Under the pieces are notes generated by a model. The model saw nothing but the letters and a program-made list of their open reading frames with translations. It did no database searches and had not been told where the DNA came from. A stretch of DNA of 64,000 nucleotides from Meghimatium bilineatum (taxonomy: Eukaryota > Mollusca > Gastropoda > Stylommatophora > Philomycidae), in NCBI GenBank assembly GCA_034231615.1, contig CM067317.1:2910801-2974800 (forward strand), given 5' to 3'. Positions 11,605 to 23,189 of the stretch are shown here, in pieces. Both the position numbers and the translations under genes were made by a program. How positions within the stretch are numbered: position 1 is the stretch's first letter; each line of letters starts with the position of its first letter.

Positions 11605-12182
11605 AAGAATTTATGAGAATTAGCAAGTCTGCAACACCAATTAATATAGCAATATATGACACCAAAGTAAAACAAACCAAAGAATTAAAATATCTAGGCA
11701 TCATTTTTTTCCCCGAAAATGGACGACTAAACAGAGAATTAGACACAAATATTCAGAAAGCATGCAGAGTAACTTACCGACTTTCACCATTATTTATTCA
11801 CCCAAAGATATAGATGAAAATTTAAAAATAAATAAATAATATCTATAATTTTTATACAAACACTCTGCTACCAATGTCAGACATGGTCTAAACAGTCTCG
11901 CACTAAAGGAAAAATCATTACGTGTGAAATGAAGTGTCTGAGAAAAGCTGCAATGGTTACTAAACTAGACAAAATAAGGAATGAAGAAATTAGAGAAAAG
12001 ATTAGGTAATAATATCATGTATTGAACATATCGAAAGACAGTAAGTAAAATGGTTCGGTCACCTTATGAGAATGAACCCAAATCAAATACCAATAAGAAC
12101 ATATAACAAACGAATATCCGGATATAGAACCAAATGTAGACCAAGAAAAAGGCGGATGGAGAACGTCTGGATAACCCTGAAG
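11605..12182 (+). pseudogene. RTE-like LINE, family D, C-terminal fragment
   Basis: MRISKSATPINIAIYDTKVK then ELKYLGIIF and NRELDTNIQKACRVTYRLSP. After frame changes come CYQCQTWS-like, MKCLRKAA-like and IEHIERQ, KWFGHLMRMNPNQIPIRTYN and the R-P-R-K-R-R tail. The F-G-H-L-M-R-M-N/D-P signature is shared with 28205-28529, 58060-58350 and 61445-61870. The 3' end stops at 12182, where an oppositely oriented LINE piece follows. Confidence 0.8.
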
Positions 12183-12234
12183 TAATATGAACTCAACACA
12201 TCTGTCCGTGGAACGACAATTTGTAATGGCAAAT

Positions 12235-12350
12235 GCTGTGCTAGTTTCCACACCAAATTCATCTTCTAGAGTTTTTATTATGTCTGTTGTTATGATGTCA
12301 GAGCCTGTGGCCTTTGTTACATTATTTAATGTCCATTCATTGCTACAATC
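12235..12350 (-). pseudogene. LINE RT N-terminal linker fragment
   Basis: The minus strand reads WTLNNVTKATGSDIITTDII then KTLEDEFGVET, the L-K-N-G-K-A-x-G-x-D-x-I linker found just before the RT fingers in RTE-like LINEs. Only about 35 residues are recognisable. It sits head-to-head with the D fragment on its left. Confidence 0.55.
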
Positions 12351-12632
12351 TGTGATTCATGGATATATTTTATTTGTCAGCAATATTTGAATCAAGATAG
12401 AACGTATTAACTTGAATTATTTGAAATCTGATAATGAACCCACGCCAGATTACTTCTATCTGTACATAGGAAGCTGTCTGCATAAATCAAGCTCATCAAT
12501 GAAAGGAGATTATAAAACGTGCTGGGTTGGATTTGCCACGAACTACTTGGATTTTGCCTAAGCTTGTACATACTGTTGGTGAGGGGGTGGGTGAAACTCA
12601 ACCGTACTGTAGAGAAATAGTAGTTGTATTTA

Positions 12633-12738
12633 ACGTAGAGCACAGGTTTTTGATGTTTCACTTGAACACAACAGGCGGACTATCACTAAGAGTAAAGGGT
12701 TATGAGGTATAAACACGAAAACAGGCAAATTACAATAC
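12633..12738 (+). repeat. left arm of ~105-bp inverted repeat
   Basis: Pairs with 13824-13932 at roughly 90% identity by eye; shared blocks include TTTTTGATGTTTCACTTGAA and ACACAACAG, then GGACTATCACTAAGA. Loop about 1.1 kb, containing the PLE GIY-YIG frame. Confidence 0.9.
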
Positions 12739-12965
12739 ACAAGACAGCAATTTTCAACGTTTCGGTCTTTCTCAAGAAAATATAAAACAAACAGTGAAAA
12801 ATAATAAAAACAGTAAAAACAATGTTACCACCACAGAGGCACTAGATACACTATTAACATGTAAAAAATACAAATTTCAAGGCGACAATGGTATATGGAA
12901 ACATGTAGTCGTGGAAGCTGGAAGTGTGGAAAATTGAACGGGATGCGACAACAGATATAACAAAT

Positions 12966-13133
12966 TCATACCCAATACAACATGGATAGCAATACAACAA
13001 TAATAGCAATACAACATGGATAGCAATACAACAATAATAGCAATACAACATGGATAGCAATACAACATGGATAGCAATACAACATGGATAGCAATACAAC
13101 AATAATAGCAATACAACATGGATAGCAATACAA
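12966..13133. repeat. 17/18-bp minisatellite, about 10 units
   Basis: Units ATAGCAATACAACATGG and ATAGCAATACAACAATA alternate. The array lies just 3' of the PLE endonuclease frame inside the inverted-repeat loop. Confidence 0.9.
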
Positions 13134-13221
13134 TAAGGACCGCACCAACACAAATTTTAACAGATGAATTTTCGGAAGTCCAAAAGACTTGAGTGTACTA
13201 AACTAAAAAATAAATCGATTC

Positions 13222-13800
13222 TCAAGGATTATACCTAGATATGTCATCCATGGTGCAAGATATGAGGGCAGTGACCTGGATATTGGGGGCAATATGGGCC
13301 ATGGTGCAGGATATGAGGGCAGTGACCTGGATATTGGGGGCAATATGATGACCGTCACCATTGAAATGAATGACGACAGGGGTATGTTGTCTGTGTTTTA
13401 TGGCATGGATATGTCTACAGAAGCCGTCACTCAATCTCAAGCCCGTTTCACCTATATAGTTCTTGTCACAAAGTTTACATACGATAACTACATAGAGACA
13501 TGTGTAGCAACGATCGCGTTTGCAGCAAATAGTGCCAAAATTAACCGGAACATAAGACCTGAGGTGAATGTGGACCAAGATGTCATTAAGATTTTTGTCA
13601 CGCCTATAGGCAACCAAAGGAAAGTCATGGAAAGTGGCACGAGTTTCAGAATCAAACTGGAGATGGGAATAATGCTTGAACAAGATTCAACGGACGGTAG
13701 AGTTATGGAGATGAAAAATAAGGATAAGTTAAACTCTATCAGAGGAGGACGAAGTACACTGAGTATTAGTCAAGGTATCAAATCGAGATAACTTACGGAC
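13222..13800 (-). pseudogene. PLE GIY-YIG endonuclease domain (partial ORF)
   Basis: The minus strand from about 13690 downward reads FKHYSHLQFDSETRATFHDF, then PLVAYRRDKNLNDILVH, CCKRDRCYTCLYVV, CKLCDKNYIGETGLRLSD and CRHIHAIKHRQHTPVVIHFN. The C-x2-C then x-Y-I-G-E-T-G-R/L-x-L core is the GIY-YIG nuclease signature of Penelope-like retroelements, with the preceding C-K-x-x-R-C-x-x-C linker. The frame is open for 153 residues from the first in-window Met-type codon but lacks the RT. Its C-terminus carries a perfect in-frame 51-bp duplication (13249-13348). Confidence 0.82.
13249..13348 (-). repeat. in-frame 51-bp tandem duplication inside the PLE ORF
   Basis: The segment encoding HIAPNIQVTALISCTM plus one linker residue occurs twice in succession. 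The copies differ by one base (CAAGATATG versus CAGGATATG). The reading frame is kept. Confidence 0.92.
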
Positions 13801-13823
13801 ACGAAGCCATTCCGATGAAATTT

Positions 13824-13932
13824 GTATTGTATTAATTTGTATGTTTTCGTGTTTAAACTTCATAACCCTTCATTCTTAGTGATAGTCCGTCTGTTGTGTT
13901 CAAGTGAAACATCAAAAACTTGTGTTCTACGT
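13824..13932 (-). repeat. right arm of ~105-bp inverted repeat
   Basis: Reverse complement of 12633-12738; see the PLE entry. The two arms could fold into a long hairpin. Confidence 0.9.
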
Positions 13933-14060
13933 AAGTACTATTATTGTTCAGTTTCACTGCAGTGTTACCTTATATTTAGGGAATTCGCGAATTCTATTGA
14001 ACAGTATTAACAAGATTGGTGAGGGTTGGTTTTAAACTCAACCGTACTTTAGGAAAATAG

Positions 14061-14819
14061 AGCATTACATTCAGCACGGGGTGCAAAGGGTCTCGCATTG
14101 CTCTCATGCGGACCCATTGTTAGTAGATAACCAAGATCCTAAAAGTACCTCCTCGTGGCTCGTGGTGCATACTGGAAAGAGAAATACAGATGCTCTTGCT
14201 GTATTTCTGGCTAACACTTTTAGACTCGCGTCCGTAGATGCGGATGATGTAGATAGAATGAGAATTGCCTGCAGAGAGACAGGAAATATCTCCGAAACAT
14301 ATACGCCATTACATCCAACATATGCAAGGTATCTGCATTCCGTCTTGACCAGCTTAAAAAGCAGAAACATTGGAGGGGCGACCAATGTCAATGTCCCTAA
14401 CAAACGGCGATCTTACGAGTATACACTGAATCTAGAAAAGGTAACACGCTGGAGGGCAGCGTAGTGTACTTGAGTAGATTCAGTGGCCACGGAGCTAGAA
14501 TAGTCCAGCACGAGACCGAATGACGGAAGTGCTGCTCATGCTCGAGAACACACAGAAGCCCACATGTCCCATCGCAATCGACCCTTTTTTAAAGTAGGAA
14601 TCATGACTCAGGTATTTGATACGCCAACTTGAAAATGCACTTCTATGGTATGGAAGGAAGCTTTGAATACATCTTCCCATTGCACACAGGACAAGCGTTG
14701 AACAAACGCCTGGCAGCGCATTGTTTACATGTCTGATCAAAGTAGTGTTGAGACTCGGAATCTAGGTACTGGGGGCAACGTAGTGGGGGGGGGACGCAAG
14801 TCTCTAACGACACTGAAAA
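14061..14819. other. open frames but no recognisable gene
   Basis: A 127-codon frame at 14081-14464 (+) and minus-strand frames over 14495-14852 (one with C-x2-C pairs, CKQCAARRLFNACPVC) match no family I know. GC is higher than in the surroundings. It could be decayed transposon or chance. Confidence 0.3.
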
Positions 14820-15112
14820 CTTAGCCCAATTCGACTGTCGGCCGTTGCCCAACGCGGCTCATAGAGAGAGAATTGGGTTCAGTACATAATGACCCACGGG
14901 GAAGAGTCAAAACACAGACCGCACCTGGCGATGGATTGGAAGGCCATCTCAAGTGGACGAGGCGAGTGCGTGAGAAATGCACAGGTCAAATACCACCTAC
15001 GTGTTTGGCAAAGCAGTACCTCGTCTAGAAAGGTGTATCAACCCTGAGTTTAATTCGACCGTCTCCGTTGCCCAGCACGGCCCATACAGAAGAAATTAGG
15101 TCTGGGACCTAA
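14820..15112. repeat. diverged direct repeat pair, ~60 bp
   Basis: 14826-14886 and 15052-15110 share AATTCGACYGTC, CGTTGCCCARCRCGGC and GAAATTRGGT-like blocks, spaced about 230 bp apart. They may be ends of a short element; no coding content between them. Confidence 0.5.
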
Positions 15113-16499
15113 AAACACAAAGCGTGGTAATGTAATGGAATGATCTTCCTACACTGGTTTGCTTGGGTCACCCATTGTTTGTCTATCCTCTGACGAGGTG
15201 CTTCGCAGCTAGTACCCATTTTTTTCCCCATAAAGGTAGGAATATAAATTGTACATGTTCTTCTTTTTATAATTCCCCACTCTACAAAAATAAAAACCTC
15301 GATCAAAGTGAGCAGCACTGTGTCAACTGTCGAGAACACATCTGAATTTCATATGTTTAGGAAAATTCAATATTAAACAGGCTGATTAATCTATAGAAAA
15401 CAAAAAAAAATTCGGCAACGGGTCTACAGGGAACAGATGTTTGGGATACACTGGTCTAAACCAAACAAGTTCATCCACAAGCAACGAGAGATAACTCTAT
15501 CATGACAAGTCAAGTGAGTTATGGCTCATAGGAAAATGGAATGAGTTGATTTGTCCACATGAGACAAGTTACGGTAAATTATTGTTGCTATTTGCACAAC
15601 TGGGCAATTCTATAGGCCACTTTATACGATGTCAAAAGTGTATTGCTGTTGACTTGAGAATGTTTGGAAAATGCAGACTTTTGTTTGTATGTTGCTGTTA
15701 ATTTTCTCTTTCGGAAAAGGTCCCTTGGTTTACCAACCATATTTGGGTGAAGAGTTTACAAGTGTCTTTCAAGTTTTCTCAGAAGTATATATTCAACAGA
15801 TAAAACCTTCATACAAAGAACACATTAAGTATGCTCTTCACCATTGACATGCACAAAAAAACCCCATAATCTAAATATTTTTCGTCATACATTTCTATAT
15901 TTAGTTTTAGGAGTCCCCAATGGAGCTCATATCTTCTCCAAACCTGGTGAACCCCCTTCATTTTTCGATGACGACATTGGCGATAAAAACCTCTTCATAA
16001 TGAACACAATCACAACTCACTTGTCACTCAATTACTTCACGATGAAACTCTCAGTTTAGTTGAACACAAGTCTACTGACACTGACTCATGTCACTACGCT
16101 AGCGCATTTTTATATGGAAATACGAGTTGTTCCGAATGTACATGAAATTTATAGGCGCTTCTGTAACATTTCACAAAAGCATGACAATGATTGGTTTACT
16201 AAAATTGGGTGAGCTGTGTTGTTTACCAACACAGTTGCTTAGACGCGCGAGTACACACACACAGACAACCTTTTGTCTCTGCCGAGCACACATGCTCACT
16301 TACAGACGATGGACCTTTTATTATTAGACCAAGTGATATTGACTCCGCTGAGATTTCTACAAGCTATTTTAACATTAAATCTAACAGTCAATTTACAAAA
16401 TGATCATATTTATTTTGAGTAAATCAATGTTGATTATACTTACAATCAAGTGTAAAAAAAAGCCGTTTTATAAAATCAATTTTATAACAATATATTTTC
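15113..16499. other. no recognisable feature
   Basis: AT-rich. The frames at 15844-16059 and 16209-16403 are short and lack domains. Confidence 0.4.
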
Positions 16500-16606
16500 A
16501 ATTTTTTTTTTCGTTTTGGCGAGGCTGCCGCGGCGTCCCTAGAGAATCTTTGCGGCGCCACAGGGAGCCGCAGCACACATTTAGGGAACCGCTGTTGTAT
16601 CTGAAG
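16500..16606 (-). mobile_element. hAT-like terminus
   Basis: Read on the minus strand it begins CAGCGGTTCCCTAAATGTGT and continues with G/C-rich blocks (CTGCGGCTCCCTG, GGCGCCGCAAAGATTCTCTA). A CAGnGGTTCYCAAA-type start followed by alternating gcc/ggc palindromes is typical of hAT-type non-autonomous elements. No matching right end was found. Confidence 0.4.
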
Positions 16607-16770
16607 CTTGCATGGGAACAGTACTTATACTGACTTTATTCAACTCTCTATGCTGTATCTGAAGCTTGCCTGGAAACAGTACTAGTACGGTCTGTATGCA
16701 AGTCTTTATGCTATACCTGAAGGATGCCTGGGAACAGTACCGGTACTGACTTTATTTAACCTCTATGTGA
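16594..16770. repeat. 58-bp tandem repeat, 3 copies
   Basis: Unit start TGTATCTGAAGCTTGC at about 16597, 16655 and (diverged) 16713, followed by TGGGAACAGTAC. A short inverted copy of the TGGGAACAGTACTGGTACGG part occurs at about 16912-16940. Confidence 0.85.
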
Positions 16771-17374
16771 AGTATTATTTATATATATATATATATATGC
16801 CCGTTACTGACCGCGGACTCTGACTATTGGTTTTTACCAGGGCGGCCATTATGTCGACATCCTGGCGGTAATCAGACAGAGCTGTTGATATGACGCCCCA
16901 TAGAGAGATTAGAAACCGTACCAGTACTGTTCCCAGACAAACTTTAGACGCAATATAAGAGTCTATTGTCAGAATGTGAATGGAATGTACTTTTGTAAAT
17001 ATATTTGCTTTTTGATTACTTTCCACGCGTTCGTTACATACATAAAGACCTTTATGAACAGTAATCTGCACACAGCGGCAGCTCTAAGACATGTGACGTA
17101 AGCTACGCTGCAAATATGTCCTCAAGAAAATGAAACACTTGCATAATGCACAGACTATACCTAAAATGTTACTTGTAGAATGTTAAACGAAATTGTCAAT
17201 GTGCATATGGTCACACGAGTTGGTGAGAGTAGAAAGGGACCAAGCACCTATTGGCGCACAGAATACATGAGCTCTATAACACGTTAAACATAATGCTGTA
17301 ATATGATATTATTATTGTAGTGTATCTTATCAGCACGCGCAGGCAATAGTACATTCCCTCAATCATATCATAGT
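16771..17374. other. (TA)n and featureless sequence
   Basis: (TA)n at about 16780-16798; otherwise nothing recognisable apart from the inverted piece near 16912-16940. Confidence 0.4.
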
Positions 17375-17665
17375 CCGCCCGTGTGTTGCCGGAGCCCGAA
17401 AGGGGAGCAAAGGATTGCAACACTGTTTACCTTCCACACATGTCGTAATAGGCGACTAAGGAGGTTATGAGATGGAGTTGGCTGTCCCATCCCATATAGG
17501 GTCAGTGACCCAAAGCCATGCTGAAGTCGGATGTGTCAGGCCGAAAGGCACAGATATCGCACCAATGCTGTAAACCATGACACCGCATATTCCGTTCCCC
17601 GGACTACATCCTGCTAATCTGCAAGAGTTTGAGAACGAACGCAGAAGAAGAAGAAGAATATCATA
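17375..17665 (+). mobile_element. SINE-like repeat S1, long copy
   Basis: Runs from CCCGTGTGTTGCCGGAGCCC through GGAGTTGGCTGTCCCATCCC, ATAGGGTCAGTGACCCAAAG and GTGTCAGGCCGAAAGGCACA to GAACGCAGAAGAAGAAGAAG. The near-identical copy at 50722-50995 has the same boundaries, so this is a discrete dispersed repeat of about 270-290 bp. The (GAA)n tail implies LINE-type retrotransposition. I see no clear tRNA A/B boxes at its head. Confidence 0.8.
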
Positions 17666-17784
17666 GTCAAGAAGTCATTAAGTATTTGACAAAGCGACTA
17701 GTGCTACAATGACACAAACAAGAAAATAAGAATAGGGAATAATAATGCGTAATGCTATGTTCTCAAACTACCGCTGAATCCCTT

Positions 17785-17855
17785 CTTGTAGCAGATAAAT
17801 GACCCAACTATATTGCCAGCAGGATGTAGTCCAGAGAGCAGGCGATGTTCGCTCA
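17785..17855 (-). mobile_element. S1 fragment, inverted
   Basis: Contains CAGCAGGATGTAGTCCAGAG, the reverse complement of the S1 3' region. It lies about 120 bp from the S1 copy on its left, in opposite orientation. Confidence 0.6.
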
Positions 17856-18014
17856 TATTAAAATATTTTGTTATAAATAAAATCTAATTAAAAAAATTAA
17901 ATTATTATAACCTCTAATAATACTATATAACCAAACAATTTCTACTTTGCGGCCAAAAGCTCTTTATAAAAGAAAGAGCACCACTACAAGTAGTCAAATA
18001 AAATAGAACGTGTT

Positions 18015-18550
18015 TACGAATTCCATTCTACATCCCACTATATGTTTACAGATTCCATTTTACATCCCACTATATGTTTAAAGATTCCATTTTACATCTC
18101 ACTATATGTTTACAGATTCCATTTTACATCTCACTATATGTTTACAGATTCCATTTTACATCTCACTATATGTTTACAGATTCCATTTTACATCTCACTA
18201 TATGTTTACAGATTCCATTTTACATCTCACTATATGTTTACAGATTCCATTTTACATCCCACTATATGTTTACAGATTCCATTCTACATCCCACTATATG
18301 TTTACAGATTCCATTTTACATCCCACTATATGTTTACAGATTCCATCCTACATCCCACTATATGTTTACAGATTCCATTTTACATCCCACTATATGTTTA
18401 CAGATTCCATTTTACATCCCACTATATGTTTACAGATTCCATCCTACATCCCACTATATGTTTACAGATTCCATTCTACATCCCACTATATGTTTACAGA
18501 TTCCATTCTACATCCCACTATATGTTTACAGATTCCATAATACATCTCAC
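18015..18550. repeat. 32-bp minisatellite, about 16-17 copies
   Basis: Unit TATATGTTTACAGATTCCAT followed by TTTACATCTCAC, with CCC/CTC and TTT/TCT/CCT variants. As 32 is not a multiple of 3 and no unit contains a stop in the + frames, all three + frames stay open; none is a gene. The array directly precedes a LINE 3' end. Confidence 0.95.
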
Positions 18551-18574
18551 AATATGCTTCTCTCTTATTTTACA

Positions 18575-18690
18575 TCTCACTTTAATCAAGAACTGCACAT
18601 AATAGCTTTGAACGAACAGAATTGAAGAGATCTGACCTCTGCCCTATGCGCTAACTTCAGCGCAAAAGGAAAATGAATGAATGAATGAGA
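18575..18690 (+). mobile_element. LINE 3' end with (GAAT)n tail
   Basis: CAAGAACTGCACATAATAGC through GCGCTAACTTCAGCGCAAAA to a (GAAT)n tail matches, in opposite orientation, the 3' end of the LINE at 63484-64000. It is an extreme 5' truncation of about 100 bp. GCGCTAACTTCAGCGC is a perfect-stem hairpin near the 3' end that may matter for RT recognition (inference). Confidence 0.8.
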
Positions 18691-19004
18691 AATATGCTTA
18701 CAAATTCGTTGTCTGTTTTTGTTTCTCTTTAAATGCCCTTTGACCAAAATTGGACCACAAATTACAGAAAATTGTCAAGAATATAGATGGCGTGCGTGTT
18801 TGCGTTGCTAATATGAGAGCTATTGTCATAATGGCGTCAGTTATAGCAATAAAATATCTCTGTCATCTCTTGTCTCATTGACCCATTGAATTTATCGGTT
18901 TTCATAATCTATGAAATGAAGTTGAACAAAAAGATGCTTCACAAATTCAGCGCCCAAGATGGCTAGCTTCTAAACACCATATTGAAAAGGAAGTTAGGTT
19001 TCTC
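18691..19004. other. no recognisable feature
   Basis: Unique-looking AT-rich sequence between LINE fragments. Confidence 0.4.
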
Positions 19005-19145
19005 GGCCATGTAGACATAGTGATATGGATTGAGGGAGAGATAGAAGGGAGCAGAGGCAAAGGTCACCCAAGACGCCTGTGGATATTTCAAGAGATTCAT
19101 AAGGGAGACAACGTTTTGGAAAGAATATGTTACATAACAACAACA
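19005..19145 (+). pseudogene. LINE C-terminal fragment
   Basis: VRFLGHVDIVIWIEGEIEGS then RGKGHPRRLWIFQEIHKGD: the F-L-G-H-V ... G-R-G-x-P-R-R-x-W order of RTE-like C-termini. About 45 residues. Confidence 0.6.
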
Positions 19146-19254
19146 TAAACTATTAAAGACCTTTAGTCTAAGTCGTACTAGAAGAATGGCGGCCGTCCAT
19201 ATGTAATCCTAATCAACTAGATATGCGAGCTGAATCAATACAAAACTATAGCGC

Positions 19255-19545
19255 CATAACATCATGGAGCTTCAGACACGCACATGGAAATACCTGGGTC
19301 ACGTTTTAAGACTTTATGAAAAGAGAGTAACCCAACAAGCTCTAACGTGGACACCTGAGGGTAAAAGAAAACGAGGAAGGACTAAAACATACATAAAAAT
19401 ACCATACTTAAAGAAGGGGAAATATTAGGCTGCAAGACCATACAAGAACTAAAACTGCAGGCAGCGGATCGCAAGTCGCGGAGAACACATCAAAACCTCT
19501 GCCCTATGTGTCACCTGCGGCACGATAGGAACTAACTAACTAACA
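19255..19545 (+). pseudogene. LINE C-terminus with (AACT)n tail
   Basis: MELQTRTWKYLGHVLRLYEK, then QALTWTPEGKRKRGRTKT, a frame break, TALCVTCGT-like end residues and (AACT)n from about 19531. L-T-W-T-P-E-G-K-R-K-R-G-R-P-K-T is a strong LINE C-terminal signature. The tail type resembles the reverse-oriented (ACTA)n of 42925-43350, though the protein differs. Confidence 0.8.
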
Positions 19546-20276
19546 TAACATCATACTATTCTAGATATGTCAAAAGCTTGCATCAAGGAAACACGACATA
19601 TTATTGCTCATTACAGCGCCTAACTGAAACGCTCATTTTTGGCTGACACGAATTATCAGCGCTTTTCATTAGTTGACGACAGGAAGTATAGGCAAGCTGA
19701 CCAATGCAAATCACGGGTAAGTCAGATCAACAAAATTTGAGTCGCATTTTCCGCAGTCCCTATATTCTAGATAAGGAAGCTATGCTAATCACCGGAAAGA
19801 TACATAATAACACACACAAATAGACTTTTTTGCCAAACGGCCTTTATCAAAAACCCAGTCACGAAATAACCACGAGTAAAAACATCACTATTAGTTTTGC
19901 AGCAGCGAGTACATATCTATATTCTGCAGTAGGCTGTGTTGTAGCAATCTGTTTATTTTTAGCGTTATACCAGACTATAGAGCCATATTTCTTTGTCCTC
20001 CAGAAGTTTAACGTCGATGTATTACCCATAACTCTCTTGCCCATTTCAATAGTGGTTCACTGTAGCTCTTTTTGTATTCGATTACAATATTGTTTCATTC
20101 ATTAGACACTCACTACTACTGTTTCATTTTCCGAATCTGTGTGAATGATTTTCTTGATTATCGTTAATTCGATTCTACATGCCGCAAAGCTGACCGTATT
20201 GTTTAGCACACAAAAATGTCTACGTTTACAGATTTTTTAAAAACTGATCTATTTTCATCTGACCTTCTGTATAGAG
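19546..20276. other. mostly featureless; PLE-end-like motif at 19800-19860
   Basis: ACACACACAAATAG ... CCAAACGGCCTTTATCAAAA resembles the terminal motif of the hairpin element at 62215-62545 and of 46075-46200. No coding content. Confidence 0.35.
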
Positions 20277-20506
20277 CACTGTTTTCCAACGTGGAGCCTA
20301 CGCCCCACAGGTTAGGGGGGGGGAAAGGAGCAATTTGATTGTACAGGAGGCAATTCAAATAAGTTATAATTCGGCTTCATTTAGGGAATAATTCCATTTT
20401 TCAATATACAAAAATATGTATATGTTACATAGATGGACATCAGAAATTTAGAAAGACTTAGGTGGGGGTATGGTTACAAATAAAAAAAAGTAGGAAACAC
20501 TATTCT
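20277..20506. mobile_element. hAT-like MITE, ~230 bp
   Basis: Left end CACTGTTTTCCAACGTGGAG and right end AAGTAGGAAACACTA are imperfect inverted repeats of the CAGTGTTTCCCAAC type. The interior is short and non-coding, with a poly-G near the left end (20316-20324). Flanks GTATAGAG and TTCTAGAA are only weakly similar, so the 8-bp TSD has decayed. Confidence 0.55.
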
Positions 20507-20878
20507 AGAAAGTTTGCCCACACACACCTTTAGGGTATAATTGATCAAAAGGGAAATTATTGGAATACCAGACTGAATAATGTATGGAACTTGTACCAGG
20601 ACACCTGTTAATTCTGTCTGCGAGAGAATTGTATATGTAGGATGTGCACCGTATGACTAATGGAGATGTATTAAAATGGGATTTTCTGTAGATGACATAA
20701 ATCTTACTCGACACCGTCTGTCATTCATAGCCGGTGCTTCTGGTACAAACTAGTTGATTGCTGACTGAGCGGCGATCAGTGATGTGGTACCGATCAAGTG
20801 TTATCAGATTGAAACTGATTCTATTTTAGTACGATCAATTATTTTGATTGATCACTTCAACCCAGAATAATCCGCTTA
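20507..20878. other. no recognisable feature
   Basis: Unique-looking target region of the LINE A insertion on its right. Confidence 0.4.
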
Positions 20879-20891
20879 ATAAACGGTTAAT
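20879..20891. repeat. left TSD of LINE A1 (ATAAACGGTTAAT)
   Basis: The identical 13 bases occur at 22153-22165, directly after the (GATA)n tail. Confidence 0.9.
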
Positions 20892-22156
<1,265 letters not shown>

Positions 22157-22165
22157 ACGGTTAAT

Positions 22166-22970
22166 TTATTGTGGGATTAGCATTATGATATTTCTTTTTA
22201 GCTGTCATATTTCTTGGTAGGATGTCCTGATAGGTCATTTATGGTAGACCTAGACTTGACTGGACATCCTCAAAACAAGGCGGAATATAATCAGATAATG
22301 TGATGATTATAGGCACCAACTGCAGTTTAGGTCAAATAATTCAAACTTGAAAACATGGTTAGGAAACCTGTTCACCCTAAGAATGAAGTGTGTCAGTGCT
22401 TCTGATTGGTTGTTGTACGTAGAACGCATTATAATCGATTTTTAGGTGCCCAATAATATTGTTTCTAAATTTCGTTTGTATTTTTTTAATATTTTTTTAA
22501 ATGTTGTTTTTAATTTTTGTTTTAATGTTTTAAATAATATTGTTTTTACATGTCATCAGGTGTTTAAAAATCACCTGTTGTCGCAGAGTAATGTGGGGGT
22601 GTATTTTCACCCACTTTATTCTTAAAGTGAACAGAGTATAATCATTTAAACCACACATTATATTATTCAAAAATCAAAGTTTCGACCAAAAGTCAAGAAC
22701 ACGATGCCAAGAACGCAATACAACAAACTACGAGTAAACAACGGCATTGTTCATAACATAAATCATAACAGAACTCAATAGCATAAATCGTGGTAATCCA
22801 GAAGAGTATGAATAATAACTGCAAATGTAAAAAAACAACTTAGGATAGACGTTGAAACAAAACAAACAGAAGTTGAAAACATACGACAAGATATATACAA
22901 AAAATATTAACATTACAAAGCAGTTAGAGATATCATATGTGAATTTGATGGACTGGTGGAATTTGTCGAT
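22166..22970. other. no recognisable feature
   Basis: AT-rich sequence; no repeats or domains seen. Confidence 0.4.
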
Positions 22971-23165
22971 GAAGCGTGTATAAAGTCAAACAAATCAGAC
23001 TTGATCATGTCAATGATGCCAACTTCATTGACCGATGGAAGTTGTTGATGAAGCGTTTAACATCTGACAAATCAGACTGGACCATGTCAATGATGTCAAC
23101 TTGAAGGCCTGGTCGATGAAGCGTGTAAGTCAAACAAATCAGACTCGACCATGTCAACACCATCA
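22971..23165. repeat. ~65-75-bp tandem repeat, 3 diverged copies
   Basis: GATGAAGCGTGTA/TTTAA followed by CAAATCAGACT(T/G/C)GA(T/C)CATGTCAA recurs at about 22971, 23050 and 23114, with TGATG(C/T)CAACTT between copies. Confidence 0.75.
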
Positions 23166-23189
23166 TTTATGTACCTAATAGATTACATT

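Larger units (their letters stand above)
12566..14060 (-). mobile_element. Penelope-like element remnant with terminal repeats
   Basis: A GIY-YIG endonuclease frame (13222-13800, minus) is flanked by two repeat pairs. Direct repeats of about 45 bp lie at 12576-12620 and 14016-14060 (sharing AAACTCAACCGTACT). Just inside them are inverted arms of about 105 bp at 12633-12738 and 13824-13932. PLEs are known to carry terminal repeats in direct or inverted orientation. The RT domain is missing, so this is a deleted or 5'-truncated copy. The left side holds TTTCTTGAGAAAGACCGAAACG (minus strand, about 12759-12780), a motif type seen at PLE 3' ends. Confidence 0.7.

Noticed and set aside
14081..14464. 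127-codon + frame as a gene
   Set aside because: No recognisable domain, signal or splice context; antisense frame equally open.
14495..14852. Cys-pair frame (CKQCAARRLFNACPVC) as zinc-finger gene
   Set aside because: Isolated motif, no continuing domain; left as unassigned.
18042..18625. Three overlapping ~150-186-codon frames
   Set aside because: A 32-bp stop-free repeat keeps all three + frames open; not a gene.
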